From the NCBI RefSeq assembly GCF_025150745.1, contig NZ_CP102282.1, positions 2,181,501 to 2,245,500 on the forward strand: a stretch of 64,000 nt of DNA. Reading direction: 5' to 3'. Positions 34,480 to 44,538 of this stretch are shown here, piece after piece. How positions within the stretch are numbered: the stretch's first letter is position 1; each line of letters starts with the position of its first letter. The notes under the pieces were generated by a model, which was given only the letters and a program-made list of their open reading frames with translations, was not told where the DNA came from and made no database searches. The DNA comes from Eubacterium ventriosum (GTDB taxonomy: Bacteria > Bacillota > Clostridia > Lachnospirales > Lachnospiraceae). Both the position numbers and the translations under genes were made by a program.

Positions 34480-35256
34480 TTACTCCATATATTTCTTCAT
34501 TGCCTTCAGTGCGTTCTTTTCAAGTCTGCTAACCTGTGCCTGGCTTATGCCAATTTCATCTGCTATTTCCATTTGTGTTTTTCCATTAAAGAATCTCATA
34601 TCTATTATTTTTCGTTCTCTTTCACTTAAACCTTTTAATGCCTCATTTAAAACTATATTCTCTACCCATTTTTCTTCTTTATTCTTTTTGTCACTTATCT
34701 GGTCCATTACATATAAGGTATCCCCACCCTGGTCGTATACAGGATCATATAAAGACACCGGGCTTTGGATTGCGTCAAGGGCATACACCACATCTTCAGG
34801 TTCCACTCCTATCTCTTTTGCAATTTCTACCACAGTAGGCTCCCTGTGAGTAGTTTTTATTATATTTTCTTTACAATATATTGCTTTGTAGGCAATGTCC
34901 TTTATGGAACGACTTACCCTGATTGCTGCATTATCTCTTAAATATCTTTTTAATTCGCCCGAAATCATCGGAACGGCATAAGTAGAAAATTTCACATTTA
35001 ATGTATCGTCAAAATTGTCTACTGCCTTAATCAAACCTATGCAGCCTATCTGGAACAGGTCATCCACATTCTCATTGCTATTAGAAAATCTTTGCAAAAT
35101 GCTTAAAACCAGTCTTAAATTTCCTCTTATATATTTTTCTCTCGCAACTTCATTTCCTTTCTTTATTTCTTTAAATAATTCCTTCTTCTCGTCCTCTGTT
35201 AACAAAGGTAATTTTGATGTATTTACTCCGCATATTTCTACTTTAAAAAGAGCCAT
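34480..35256 (-). CDS. sigG: RNA polymerase sporulation sigma factor SigG
   Basis: A 258-residue sigma-70 family factor directing forespore gene expression after engulfment. Region 2 (DDLFQIGCIGLIKAVDNFD and TYAVPMISGELKRYLRDN), region 3 and region 4 with its helix-turn-helix (KTQMEIADEIGISQAQVSRLEKNAL) are complete. The N-terminus MALFKVEICGVNTSKLPLLT matches SigG. It follows sigE by 157 bp in the conserved spoIIGA-sigE-sigG order. The gap may hold its own promoter; none is clear to me. Confidence 0.95.
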   Translation of the reverse strand: MALFKVEICGVNTSKLPLLTEDEKKELFKEIKKGNEVAREKYIRGNLRLVLSILQRFSNSNENVDDLFQIGCIGLIKAVDNFDDTLNVKFSTYAVPMISGELKRYLRDNAAIRVSRSIKDIAYKAIYCKENIIKTTHREPTVVEIAKEIGVEPEDVVYALDAIQSPVSLYDPVYDQGGDTLYVMDQISDKKNKEEKWVENIVLNEALKGLSERERKIIDMRFFNGKTQMEIADEIGISQAQVSRLEKNALKAMKKYME

Positions 35257-35413
35257 ATATTCCCCCGCAATTACAAATCTATAGATATTTATTTTTTATT
35301 AAAAACCCGATTATTTTCATTTTTAAAAATAATCCACTTTTCAAAAATCTAATAATTATATTTATATCTATCTTTTATAATTGCCTAAAATATGGCTCTT
35401 TATTCAAAAACTT

Positions 35414-36148
35414 CTATTCGAATTTTAAAATTTCTCTTTTCAAACGTTTTATTATTTTCTTTTCAAGTCGTGAAATATATGATTGAGATATACCTAGGGA
35501 GTCTGCAACTTCTTTTTGTGTCATTTCTTCCCCATCTTTGTTGTTTAACCCATAACGCATTTCAACTATGACTTTTTCCCTATGGTTTAGCTTTTCTATG
35601 GCTTTGTATAAAAGTTTCTTTTCCACTTCACTTTCAATCCCTTTAGAAATCACATCTTCGTCTGTTCCCAAAATATCTGAAAGCAGTAATTCATTGCCGT
35701 CCCAGTCCACATTTAAAGGCTCATCAATTGATACTTCAAGCTTTGTTTTGTTGTTTTTTCGTAAATACATTAATATTTCATTTTCAATACATCTTGAAGC
35801 ATAAGTTGCAAGTTTTATGTTTTTGTCCGGCTTAAAAGTGTTTATTCCCTTAATCAAACCTATTGTACCTATGGAGATTAAATCTTCCACTCCAACTCCT
35901 GTATTGTCGAATTTCTTTGCTATGTACACTACAAGTCTTAGATTATGTTCAATAAGCATAGACTTGGCTTCCTCATCATTGTTTTCTATTAAATTCTTTA
36001 TGCACTCTCCCTCTCTGTCCGTGCTAAGTGGTGCAGGAAGAATATCATTACCTCCTATATAATGTATTCCACCCTCCCTTTTTATAATCATTCCCTGCAA
36101 AAAGGAAAATTTCATTTCATTTGTTTTCATTTCACGATTAATTAACAT
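35414..36148 (-). CDS. sigE: RNA polymerase sporulation sigma factor SigE (pro-form)
   Basis: A 244-residue mother-cell sigma factor made as an inactive precursor. The N-terminal segment before [12 protein letters not shown] is the expected pro-sequence, cut by SpoIIGA encoded just upstream. Regions 2 ([36 protein letters not shown]) and 4 ([25 protein letters not shown]) are complete. GGGGAG lies 6 bases before ATG, and the gap to spoIIGA is 3 bp, so the two are coupled. Confidence 0.95.
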   Translation of the reverse strand: MLINREMKTNEMKFSFLQGMIIKREGGIHYIGGNDILPAPLSTDREGECIKNLIENNDEEAKSMLIEHNLRLVVYIAKKFDNTGVGVEDLISIGTIGLIKGINTFKPDKNIKLATYASRCIENEILMYLRKNNKTKLEVSIDEPLNVDWDGNELLLSDILGTDEDVISKGIESEVEKKLLYKAIEKLNHREKVIVEMRYGLNNKDGEEMTQKEVADSLGISQSYISRLEKKIIKRLKREILKFE

Positions 36149-36151
36149 ACC

Positions 36152-36982
36152 TTACTCCCCTTTTAATATTTTAGGATGCAATATTAACTGATACCGGTTA
36201 TTTCCACCAAAACTTCCTTTATGGATTCCTATTATGGGCTTTTCCACCGTTCTGCCATTTACAATCATATTGTCTGCCACAAAAGCCCTCATTAGTCCTC
36301 TCTCTTTTCCAACAGAATTATAAGGTACAAGCAAAATTTTATCCGGAATCTTTTTCAATTCTTCTGCCTGTATAACTGACACCGGTTTTCCTGTTATGGG
36401 TTCCGTAAGACTGTTCCCCGTGTCTGCCAGACCTATTACATTAATTCTGTTTCCATCAACCAATAATGTTACCTGATAAAGAGATGTAATTGATACATCT
36501 TTCTGACTTCTTTTAACCAAAACAACTAAAAATACTTCTATAAAAAACACAAGCAAAATAGTTTTTGTTACATTTATACCATCTACCCTGTTTTCACAGT
36601 AATATGCATTGACAGCACCGCTTAAAATAAAGGTAATTATGTATATAATAATCATGTTTCTTGTCATTGTAACTGCATTGTATTTTCCATATGCAATTAG
36701 CTCCATAACATAAACTATCACAACATAAGTTAAAACTATTTTTAACGGTTTTGTAAGGTCTTCCCCTATACCTTTTTGAAATATTCCTATACTTTTTTGA
36801 TATATTTCCATGCCTTCCGTAATCATAACTATTGTTGCATATGTTGCCCCAATTATGGCCGATACAATGGTTCTATATATTTTTTTGTTGTTTTTTATAA
36901 TTATTCCTGTCAAAAAAAGCACAAAAAAATCCATAAGGAAATTAAAGCTGAAATAAACATCTAAATAAATGTCTTGTTCCAT
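36152..36982 (-). CDS. spoIIGA: SpoIIGA pro-SigE processing protease
   Basis: A 276-residue membrane protease that activates SigE in the mother cell. The N-terminal half (1-150) has five hydrophobic segments. The C-terminal half is an aspartic-protease-like domain with the motif LADTGNSLTEPITGKPVSV (catalytic Asp-Thr-Gly). It is known to need a forespore signal from SpoIIR, which is not in the window. Position between ftsZ and sigE is as in B. subtilis and relatives. The length is slightly under the B. subtilis protein (309 aa). Confidence 0.93.
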   Translation of the reverse strand: MEQDIYLDVYFSFNFLMDFFVLFLTGIIIKNNKKIYRTIVSAIIGATYATIVMITEGMEIYQKSIGIFQKGIGEDLTKPLKIVLTYVVIVYVMELIAYGKYNAVTMTRNMIIIYIITFILSGAVNAYYCENRVDGINVTKTILLVFFIEVFLVVLVKRSQKDVSITSLYQVTLLVDGNRINVIGLADTGNSLTEPITGKPVSVIQAEELKKIPDKILLVPYNSVGKERGLMRAFVADNMIVNGRTVEKPIIGIHKGSFGGNNRYQLILHPKILKGE

Positions 36983-37031
36983 TGCTTACTCCTTATGGAT
37001 TTTATTATAGTTATTCTGTTATAAAAAGTCC

Positions 37032-37068
37032 GTCGAAGTATGTTTAGAATACTTCAAAATTGTTCGAC
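37032..37068 (-). other. Hairpin between ftsZ and spoIIGA genes
   Basis: GTCGA-GAAGTAT style stem: GAAGTAT (37035-37041) pairs with ATACTTC (37049-37055), and GTCGA (37032-37036) can alternatively pair with TCGAC (37064-37068). There is no strong U-run. It lies just after the ftsZ stop and could separate division from sporulation expression. Confidence 0.4.
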
Positions 37069-37074
37069 AGCCTA

Positions 37075-38205
37075 TTACTTTTTCTGTAAAAATTCAGGAA
37101 TCTTAATAGGTCTTTCTTCAACTGTACCATGAGGTGCTGTTGCTACATTTCTTGTGTAGTCAGTCATTGGTGTTGTTGATGTTTTAGGCTTTGCTACTGT
37201 TGATGCAAATGGGTTTGTCTTCATCTTTGTTGAGAATGAAGTCTTTTCTGTTGCAGGTTCACCTATACCTGTAGCCATAACTGTAATAGAACATTCATCA
37301 GGATATGTATCCTCATATCTAACACCGAAGATAATATTTGCATCTTCACCTGCAAGTTCCTGTACATAGCTTGCTGCTTCATTAGCTTCAAATAAGCTTA
37401 CATCACCTGTAATGTTAATGATAACGTTCTTAGCTCCGTTAATTGTTGTTTCAAGAAGTGGAGATGTAACAGCCTGCTGAACTGCTTCTGCTGCCTTCTC
37501 GTCACCGCTTGCTTCACCAATACCAATATGAGCGATTCCTGCATCTCTCATTACTGTCTGAACGTCAGCAAAGTCAAGGTTAATTAATGCTGGTACGTTA
37601 ATTAAGTCTGTAATACCCTGAACTGACTGCTGTAAAACTTCATCAGCCTTCTTTAAAGCTTCCGGCATAGTTGTTCTCTTATCTACGATTTCAAGTAACT
37701 TATCATTTGGAATTACAATAAGTGTATCTACGTTTTCTTTTAATCTTTCAATACCTGAAATGGCATTGTTCATACGTGTCTTTGCTTCAAATCTGAAAGG
37801 CTTAGTAACAACACCTACTGTAAGAGCTCCCTGTTCCTTAGCAACACGTGCTACTACAGGAGCTGCACCTGTTCCTGTTCCGCCTCCCATACCGCAAGTT
37901 ACGAATACCATGTCAGCACCCTTTAATAACTGTGCGATTTCTTCTACGTTCTCTTCTGCTGCAGCTTCACCAACTTCAGGCTTAGCTCCTGCTCCAAGAC
38001 CTTTAGTAATCTTTTCACCAATCTGTAATGTTGATGGTGCTTTACTTCTCTTAAGCACCTGAGCATCTGAGTTAACTGAAATAAATTCAACTCCTCCGAT
38101 ATTCTCATCTATCATTCTATTAACGGCATTATTTCCTGCTCCACCTACACCTACAACTATAATCTTTGCAACTGCTTCACTTTCGTTTGTAGTAATCTCT
38201 AACAA
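37075..38205 (-). CDS. ftsZ: Cell division protein FtsZ
   Basis: A 376-residue tubulin-like GTPase forming the Z ring. The signature [10 protein letters not shown], the nucleotide loops [14 protein letters not shown] and NSDAQVL, the T7 loop [11 protein letters not shown] and the C-terminal tail [10 protein letters not shown], which docks membrane anchors, are all present. No ftsA lies upstream, so the membrane tether (FtsA elsewhere or SepF) is encoded outside this window. It follows divIB by about 130 bp in the mraZ-led cluster. Confidence 0.98.
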   Translation of the reverse strand: MLEITTNESEAVAKIIVVGVGGAGNNAVNRMIDENIGGVEFISVNSDAQVLKRSKAPSTLQIGEKITKGLGAGAKPEVGEAAAEENVEEIAQLLKGADMVFVTCGMGGGTGTGAAPVVARVAKEQGALTVGVVTKPFRFEAKTRMNNAISGIERLKENVDTLIVIPNDKLLEIVDKRTTMPEALKKADEVLQQSVQGITDLINVPALINLDFADVQTVMRDAGIAHIGIGEASGDEKAAEAVQQAVTSPLLETTINGAKNVIINITGDVSLFEANEAASYVQELAGEDANIIFGVRYEDTYPDECSITVMATGIGEPATEKTSFSTKMKTNPFASTVAKPKTSTTPMTDYTRNVATAPHGTVEERPIKIPEFLQKK

Positions 38206-38334
38206 GGTTTTATCCTCCTTTGTCCATATTCTTTCTTAATTTATTTTACATATTTTCATACTGAGATATAGTATTACTTATTTACATATAGTAATATAAT
38301 ATAATTCTTTGAGAAAAATATCAACAGTAAATTT

Positions 38335-39111
38335 TTATTTTTTGTTATTTTTTGTTTTAGTATTTTTAGATTTTGTAGTTTCCTGCTCTTTTTTCAGTGT
38401 ATAACTTCCATCTGTACTAACCCATTTCATATTAAGTGTTCCCTTATATTTGGAAGCATTCTTATACAAATCATTAAAGTCGCTCAATTTTTTATCAAGA
38501 TTGTTATTTTTTCCCAATTGAACTTTAAGGTCTTTGATATACATTGTTATTTCGCAGTTCCTGTTAATATCTATTTTCTTAGGCTTTAACTTATATGCAT
38601 CTAATTCCTTAAACATATTAGTAAGTGCCGGTATGTCACCTTTGTTTCCAGTTTCAAGTACATTGTACATTGAAGCTTTCTTAATATCCAAACCTGTTAT
38701 TATGGGAATGTCTTTAGGTTTTACGGCTGTTATCTTTAGAACTTTTCCATCTTCGTCAACCTGATAGAAGCTATTATATATCTTAATGTATCCTTTTAGT
38801 TTCTTTTCGTAAGAAATTATTTTAACTTTCATTGGATTTTGCATTTTTACAGTGTATTCTTCAAACAAGTCAATGTTTTCACTTTTTCCTATTTTGTTTT
38901 TTATCCAAAACAAAAGTGTATTATCTATTTTTTTTGCATTAAGATATGCCTTTACTTCTTCTGCCGAATATTGTTGTAAATCAGAAGAATAGCTTACATC
39001 TTTTAATGCAAAGCCATAAATACATACGATAGCTATCACCGCTATAATCGGAATCAATATTAGAAGTTTTTTAACACTTTTTTTCAGTTTTCTCTTCTTT
39101 TTTCTTTTCAT
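38335..39111 (-). CDS. ftsQ: Cell division protein DivIB/FtsQ
   Basis: A 258-residue bitopic division protein. A very basic cytoplasmic tail (MKRKKKRKLKKSVKK) is followed by one membrane helix (about 18-38) and a POTRA domain (VSYSSDLQQYSAEEVKAYL), then the beta domain. It joins FtsL/DivIC at the septum. The start at 39111 is chosen because AAAGGAG lies 7 bases upstream; the longer frame to 39135 would place that site inside the coding region. The extracellular part ends in a Lys/Thr-rich tail. Confidence 0.87.
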   Translation of the reverse strand: MKRKKKRKLKKSVKKLLILIPIIAVIAIVCIYGFALKDVSYSSDLQQYSAEEVKAYLNAKKIDNTLLFWIKNKIGKSENIDLFEEYTVKMQNPMKVKIISYEKKLKGYIKIYNSFYQVDEDGKVLKITAVKPKDIPIITGLDIKKASMYNVLETGNKGDIPALTNMFKELDAYKLKPKKIDINRNCEITMYIKDLKVQLGKNNNLDKKLSDFNDLYKNASKYKGTLNMKWVSTDGSYTLKKEQETTKSKNTKTKNNKK

Positions 39112-39143
39112 ATAATTTCTCCTTTGATAATACATTTTTTATA

Positions 39144-40319
39144 TTATCGGATTTTCTTTACACTTTTTGAAACCGAAAAAACCAATCCCATTTCTGCCAT
39201 CAGAAATACAAGGGACGTACCTCCGTAACTTATAAACGGCAATGACACACCTGTGTTAGGCATACTGTTTGTTACAACTGCAATGTTTAAAACTACCTGC
39301 ATTGAAATCTGAGCCATAACCCCAATTACAATCATTGAACCGAAAAGGTTAGGTGCATTACACGCTACCACTCTCATTCTTCTAATCATAAATATAAACA
39401 GAAGAATGATACATATCGCTCCAAAAATTCCTAACTCTTCACATATAATTGAAAAAATCATATCATTAGTTGCTTCTGGAACAAATCCAAGCTTCTGTGC
39501 ACTATTTCCAAGTCCCTTTCCAAAAAGTCCACCTGAACCTATGGCATACAAGCCCTGCATTACCTGATATCCACCGGAATCTGCATATTCTTCAGGATTA
39601 AGCCATACCATAATACGGGAAAATCTAAAGCCTTTTCCCATCGCGGCTCCCGCAATCAGAATAACCACAAGGAAAAGTCCTCCAAGTGCCACAAGGGATA
39701 AAGCAAACTTCTTATCTGCTCCGGCAATAATTATCATTATAGCTCCGATGCCAAAAATAATAATTGCAGAACTTAGGTTAGAAGTTATTCCCACAATCAA
39801 AACACCGCCTATAATTGCAGGTGCATAAATTTGATAACATATTCTCACATTTCTAAGAGCATGAGCGCCACATTTAGAAAGCATATATGCAGTCATAAGA
39901 ATAACTCCAATTTTGACTACTTCTGCCGGCTGGAACTGTAACGATCCAACACCTACCCATCTTTTGGCGCCATGATTTTCAATTCCAATAGGTGACAAAA
40001 CCAAAAATACTGTAATCAATGAGCCCATATATGCGTATTTTGCAAAGTTCCTCCAACGTCTGTAATCTATAATTGTACAAAATCCCATTGGAAGTAAACC
40101 TACGGCTGTGGAAAATACCTGTTTTCTCAGAAAATAAAATGAGTTTCCATAAGAAGTTAACGCCACATACGAGCTTGCGCTATAAAGTAAAACATATCCC
40201 AACAGCATAATAAAAATCCATACAAACAACAGGCTATAATCAAAATAACCTCTTGCTCTTCTTACCGGCTTTTTTTCAGGTTCAGTTTTTGTTGTTTCCA
40301 ATTCTTCCATTGTTGCCAC
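39144..40319 (-). CDS. ftsW: Septal peptidoglycan polymerase FtsW
   Basis: A 391-residue SEDS-family glycosyltransferase with ten predicted membrane segments. Family motifs include HGAKRWVGVGSLQFQPAEVVKIG, GLGNSAQKLGFVPEATNDMIFSIICEELG and GVSLPFISYGGTSL. It polymerises lipid II at the septum together with a class B PBP such as those encoded 3 kb upstream. The start is GTG (MATMEELE) with GGAGA 7 bases ahead. In many relatives murG follows here; it does not in this window. Confidence 0.95.
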   Translation of the reverse strand: MATMEELETTKTEPEKKPVRRARGYFDYSLLFVWIFIMLLGYVLLYSASSYVALTSYGNSFYFLRKQVFSTAVGLLPMGFCTIIDYRRWRNFAKYAYMGSLITVFLVLSPIGIENHGAKRWVGVGSLQFQPAEVVKIGVILMTAYMLSKCGAHALRNVRICYQIYAPAIIGGVLIVGITSNLSSAIIIFGIGAIMIIIAGADKKFALSLVALGGLFLVVILIAGAAMGKGFRFSRIMVWLNPEEYADSGGYQVMQGLYAIGSGGLFGKGLGNSAQKLGFVPEATNDMIFSIICEELGIFGAICIILLFIFMIRRMRVVACNAPNLFGSMIVIGVMAQISMQVVLNIAVVTNSMPNTGVSLPFISYGGTSLVFLMAEMGLVFSVSKSVKKIR

Positions 40320-40364
40320 AGCAAAATCTCCTTTCTTTTTATGTCAGGATATCTTCTAAATTCA

Positions 40365-41729
40365 TTATTTTTCACACATTGCTCTTACATATTCCTTGAA
40401 CATATCTCCACGCTGTTCATAATTGTCAAACATTCCCCAGCTTGCACATGCAGGTGACAATAATACTGCATCTCCCGGTTTTGCATTCTTAGCACATTCA
40501 TCAACTGCTTCTTTAAGTGATTCAGTAAATATAATGTTAGTAAATCCGTGTTTTTTAACTGTATCCGCAATCTGTTCTGCCGTTTGACCAAGTAAAACAA
40601 GGCACTTAACCTTATCTCCAAAAGCTTCTGCCCAATCATCAAATGAAACCTTCTTGTCATATCCTCCTGCAATAAGAATTGTAGGTCTTGACATAGCTTC
40701 AATAGCCTTAATTGACGCATCTGTGTTTGTACCCTTTGAGTCATTATAATAAATTACATCATTTATTGTTTCCACATATTCTATTCTATGTGGTACAGCC
40801 TTAAACTTTCTAATTGTTTCTCTTATAATATCAACAGGTACATCCATATTAATAGAAATAGCAATTGCTGCCATAATATTTTCAACATTATGAATTCCAA
40901 CAAGTGTAGTATCTTCTGTTGTTGTTACAAATGTTTCTTTTTTTCCATCTGCATAAATTATGTTCTTTCCTTCAAGATAAACACCAGGATTAACTTTCTG
41001 CTTACTGCTAAACCAAATAATTCTGTTAGTAAGTTTTCCTGCATATTCTCTCAAAATAGGATCTTCATAATTTAAAACTATAGGCTGATTGCTGTCCTGA
41101 TTCTTTGCAATACTCATTTTTACATCTGTATAACATTCCATTGTATAATGTCTGTTAAGATGATCAGGTGTAATATTTAAAACAGCACTTACATCAGGCT
41201 TAAATGTATGTATTGTTTCTAACTGAAAGCTACTGATTTCGGCAACTGTAACTGTATCATCAGTTGAATCAAATGCTGTTGTTGTATATGGATTTCCAAT
41301 GTTTCCAACAACATCAACCTTATCATAATAATTAGCCATAATCTCGCCAACTAAAGCTGTTGTGGTTGTCTTTCCGTTAGTTCCTGTAATTGCTGCAAGC
41401 TTTCCTTTTCCAATTACATAAGCAAGTTCAATTTCACCCCAAATTGGAACTCCTGCCTCTTTTACTCTTAAAACAAAAGGTGCATCAATAGCTATTCCCG
41501 GGCTTAAAACCATCATATCTATTTCATTAATAACGCTATCTTCAAGTTCTCCTAAAATAACTTTTACATCTTCTTTATTTTCAAGTTTGTTTAAAACATC
41601 CTCTTCTTTAAGCTTATCGTTACCATCATAAATAATAACTTCTGCTCCAACTTTCTTTAATAAATCAGTTGCTCCTATTCCGCTTTTTCCTGAACCTGCA
41701 ACTAAAACCTTTTGTGTTTTCCAATCCAT
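40365..41729 (-). CDS. murD: UDP-N-acetylmuramoylalanine--D-glutamate ligase
   Basis: A 454-residue Mur ligase adding D-Glu to UDP-MurNAc-L-Ala. The ATP loop ITGTNGKTTTTALVG, the central ligase motif HNVENIMAAIAI, the VPHRIEYV substrate loop and YNDSKGTNTDAS with the conserved Asp and Lys are visible. Length matches the family (about 450 aa). It lies 19 bp upstream of ftsW's leader and downstream of mraY, and is the only Mur ligase of the cluster. Confidence 0.97.
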   Translation of the reverse strand: MDWKTQKVLVAGSGKSGIGATDLLKKVGAEVIIYDGNDKLKEEDVLNKLENKEDVKVILGELEDSVINEIDMMVLSPGIAIDAPFVLRVKEAGVPIWGEIELAYVIGKGKLAAITGTNGKTTTTALVGEIMANYYDKVDVVGNIGNPYTTTAFDSTDDTVTVAEISSFQLETIHTFKPDVSAVLNITPDHLNRHYTMECYTDVKMSIAKNQDSNQPIVLNYEDPILREYAGKLTNRIIWFSSKQKVNPGVYLEGKNIIYADGKKETFVTTTEDTTLVGIHNVENIMAAIAISINMDVPVDIIRETIRKFKAVPHRIEYVETINDVIYYNDSKGTNTDASIKAIEAMSRPTILIAGGYDKKVSFDDWAEAFGDKVKCLVLLGQTAEQIADTVKKHGFTNIIFTESLKEAVDECAKNAKPGDAVLLSPACASWGMFDNYEQRGDMFKEYVRAMCEK

Positions 41730-41748
41730 GACTTGTTCGACCTTTCTT

Positions 41749-42723
41749 TTATAATCCTAAATATCCAATTAAACACAATATTGCTGTTACAACAGCAAAT
41801 GCTGCAACAACCTGTGTTTCTGTGTAACCACTTTCCTGGAAGTGATGATGAAGAGGTGCCATCTTAAATATTCTTCTTCCCTCTCCATATTTTTTCTTTG
41901 TATATTTAAACCATGTTACCTGCATCATAACTGAAATAACTTCAATTAAATAAATGAATGCCACAATAACAATAAATATAGGCATTTTTAATACAAATGC
42001 AATGGCTGCAACATATCCACCCAGTGCTAATGAACCTGTATCTCCCATAAATACTCTTGCCGGATATACATTATATAAGAAAAATCCCATTAACGCCCCT
42101 ACAAAAGCCGCTGAAATAGGTTCTAACCCGGTTCCAATTGAAACCATTGTAAAGAATACTGCAATAATAATTGTTACGCTTGTTGCAAGTCCATCAAGTC
42201 CGTCTGTAAAGTTTGCTCCGTTAACAGTTCCAATAACTGCAATAAATAAGAATATTACAAATAACCATGTTGGCATTGTAATTTCATATCCGCCTGTAAA
42301 CGGAATTATTGTTGATGTACCAATATATTTTATCATATATACACAAAAAACTGCTGTTACAACAACCTGCAATGAAAATTTTTGTATTTCCGTAAGTCCA
42401 AGATTTCTCTTTTTTACGACTTTTATATAATCATCTATAAAACCAATAAGACCAAATCCAACTGTCATAAAAAGAACAGGTGCTATCTTAGTATTCTTTT
42501 CCACTATCATGAAAATCAAAGATGTTACAATAACTCCTGCCAATATAATCATTCCACCCATTGTAGGTGTTCCTGTTTTGCTCTGGTGAGATTTTGGTCC
42601 TACCTCTCTAATATACTGTCCAAATTTCATTTTTTTCAAAATCGGAATTACTATCGGACATAATATTACGCTTACTGCAAATGAAATAATAATTGCCATA
42701 ATAATTGTTGTACTTGTACTCAT
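41749..42723 (-). CDS. mraY: Phospho-N-acetylmuramoyl-pentapeptide transferase MraY
   Basis: A 324-residue polytopic enzyme making lipid I from UDP-MurNAc-pentapeptide and undecaprenyl phosphate. Ten membrane segments, the active-site stretches GFIDDYIKVVKKRNLGL and NFTDGLDGLA, and the MAPLHHHFQ motif are present. The start MSTSTTIIMA at 42723 is preferred, because GGAGAATAAA precedes it and the upstream PBP stop ends 1 bp away; a longer frame to 42837 would overlap that gene heavily. Confidence 0.96.
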   Translation of the reverse strand: MSTSTTIIMAIIISFAVSVILCPIVIPILKKMKFGQYIREVGPKSHQSKTGTPTMGGMIILAGVIVTSLIFMIVEKNTKIAPVLFMTVGFGLIGFIDDYIKVVKKRNLGLTEIQKFSLQVVVTAVFCVYMIKYIGTSTIIPFTGGYEITMPTWLFVIFLFIAVIGTVNGANFTDGLDGLATSVTIIIAVFFTMVSIGTGLEPISAAFVGALMGFFLYNVYPARVFMGDTGSLALGGYVAAIAFVLKMPIFIVIVAFIYLIEVISVMMQVTWFKYTKKKYGEGRRIFKMAPLHHHFQESGYTETQVVAAFAVVTAILCLIGYLGL

Positions 42724-42724
42724 T

Positions 42725-44458
42725 TTATTCTCCTTGTTTCTCTCCTTCCAATAAATAAGGAAGTATATTTTTGTATAACTGACTGATAAGTGGCGCTGCC
42801 ACCTGTCCGCCATAATAAATACCTTTTGGTTCATCAATAATAGCCATTGCTATTACTTTTGGCTTATCTGCCGGAGCAAAACTCATATATGAAGCTATGT
42901 ATCTGCCTGAACCTCTTGGTAATTTTTGTGATGTTGCTGTTTTTCCACCAACCTTAAAACCGGGAACCTGACCTTTACTTCCGGTTCCTTCTGAAACAAC
43001 TTTTTCAAGTATAAACTTCATTGTTTCTGATGTGTTTTTGGAAATAACATTACTCTGACTTTTATATTGAAACTTTTCAACTAATTTATTGTCAGCATTT
43101 TCAGCCTTTACGGCAAAATGAGGTGTTACCAATGTTCCTCCATTTACCACCGCACTTGCAGCAACTAAATACTGCATTGGTGTTATCTGAAAAGACTGTC
43201 CAAAAGACATTGTGGCAAGTTCCACTTCTCCCACATTCTGAATCTTGTGGATTATTGTGGATGCCTCACCCGGAATATCTATTCCTGTTCTATTTAAAAG
43301 CCCTAGTTTTCCAAGATATTTGTAGAAGTTCTTTGCTCCTACTTTTAAGCCAACCTCTATGAAAACCGGATTACAGGAGTTCATTGTTCCATGTAAAAAA
43401 TCCTCACTTCCATGACCTGTGATTTTGTGGCATCTAATCTTTCTGTCCTCTACTATCTTGAATCCCGGGCAGTTAAACTTTGAGTCTATTGTTACGGCTC
43501 CTTCTTCCAAAGCTGCTGTTGCGGTTACAACTTTAAAAGTTGAACCTGGTTCATAAGTGTCATTGATGCACTGATTTCTCCACATCTTATTTAACAGCTT
43601 CTGCTTTTCTTTAGCCGATATATTATTATCTGTTTCATAAATTAACTTATATGGATTATTCAAATCAAATTCCGGAACATTAACCATTGCCAAAATCTCT
43701 CCATTGTTAGGATTCATTACAATTATTGATACATAATTGGCCTGCTTGGCTTTTAAGGCATTGTAAGCTATCTGCTCTGAATACTTTTGAATATTTACAT
43801 CTATGCTTGTTGTCAGACTGTTTCCGCTTACAGGTTCAACTCTTTGTTCCAAAGCCTTCTCCTGTTCAACACCTCTGGAATCTGTTGGTGTAAGAATCAG
43901 TCCGTCTGTTCCCTTTAAGTATTTGTCATATTTAATTTCAAGTCCAATTATACCTTGATTATCGGCTCCTGTAAAACCCAAAACTTTAGATGCCAGACTT
44001 GAATAAGGATAATACCTTTTATAATCTTCGTCAACCTTTACCCCTGAAAGATTATAATTTCTTATGGCATCGCCTTTTTCTTTAGGCACATTGGATTTTA
44101 TTTTTTCCCTTGAACTTCTTTTTGTGACTTTCTTACGCACCTCTTTGTCGGTCATTTCCAGCTCTTTTGCAAGAATTTCAATAACCTTTTCAGTTTCCTT
44201 AACCTGATTATATATAACGGATATTGTGCAAACAGTCTTGTTACTTGCTATAACCTTTCCGTTTCTATCAAGTATCTCTCCACGTGGTGCTTTAATCTTT
44301 CTTTCTCTTTCCTGAATTTCAAGAGCCTTAGCTCCGTAATATTCTGACTTGTATACCATTAAATATATTAGCTTTCCTATTACAATAATGCAAATAGAAA
44401 TTATAAAAGCCATATATATCATAAGCATTTTTCGGTTTATTGTTTTAACTGTATGCAC
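42725..44458 (-). CDS. Class B penicillin-binding protein, SpoVD/FtsI-like, second of a pair
   Basis: A 577-residue transpeptidase with one N-terminal membrane helix (about 10-32), a PBP dimer domain (RGEILDRNGKVIA) and a transpeptidase domain. Active-site motifs are STFK in YEPGSTFKVV, SCN in MNSCNPVF and KTA in VGGKTATS, where KTG is usual. No C-terminal PASTA domain is present, unlike B. subtilis SpoVD. The start is GTG (44456-44458). The ribosome site AGAGG, 7 bases ahead, lies inside a 55-nt hairpin. Whether this or its neighbour is the vegetative or the sporulation PBP cannot be decided from sequence. Confidence 0.88.
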   Translation of the reverse strand: MHTVKTINRKMLMIYMAFIISICIIVIGKLIYLMVYKSEYYGAKALEIQERERKIKAPRGEILDRNGKVIASNKTVCTISVIYNQVKETEKVIEILAKELEMTDKEVRKKVTKRSSREKIKSNVPKEKGDAIRNYNLSGVKVDEDYKRYYPYSSLASKVLGFTGADNQGIIGLEIKYDKYLKGTDGLILTPTDSRGVEQEKALEQRVEPVSGNSLTTSIDVNIQKYSEQIAYNALKAKQANYVSIIVMNPNNGEILAMVNVPEFDLNNPYKLIYETDNNISAKEKQKLLNKMWRNQCINDTYEPGSTFKVVTATAALEEGAVTIDSKFNCPGFKIVEDRKIRCHKITGHGSEDFLHGTMNSCNPVFIEVGLKVGAKNFYKYLGKLGLLNRTGIDIPGEASTIIHKIQNVGEVELATMSFGQSFQITPMQYLVAASAVVNGGTLVTPHFAVKAENADNKLVEKFQYKSQSNVISKNTSETMKFILEKVVSEGTGSKGQVPGFKVGGKTATSQKLPRGSGRYIASYMSFAPADKPKVIAMAIIDEPKGIYYGGQVAAPLISQLYKNILPYLLEGEKQGE

Positions 44459-44513
44459 TTGTGGGCCTCTATAAAGACATTTATTATAACTTATTCTTTA
44501 TAGCTGCCCACAA
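44459..44513 (-). promoter_or_regulatory. Hairpin covering the ribosome site of the downstream PBP gene
   Basis: On the minus strand TTGTGGGC-AG-CTATAAAG pairs with CTTTATAG-AG-GCCCACAA: two perfect 8-bp stems separated by a tandem A-G mismatch, with a 19-base loop. The 3' arm ends directly at the GTG start codon, and its AGAGG is the only plausible ribosome site, so folding would block translation. No U-tract follows, so it is not a typical terminator. Confidence 0.65.
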
Positions 44514-44538
44514 TTACACTTTAAATATATTAACTTAA

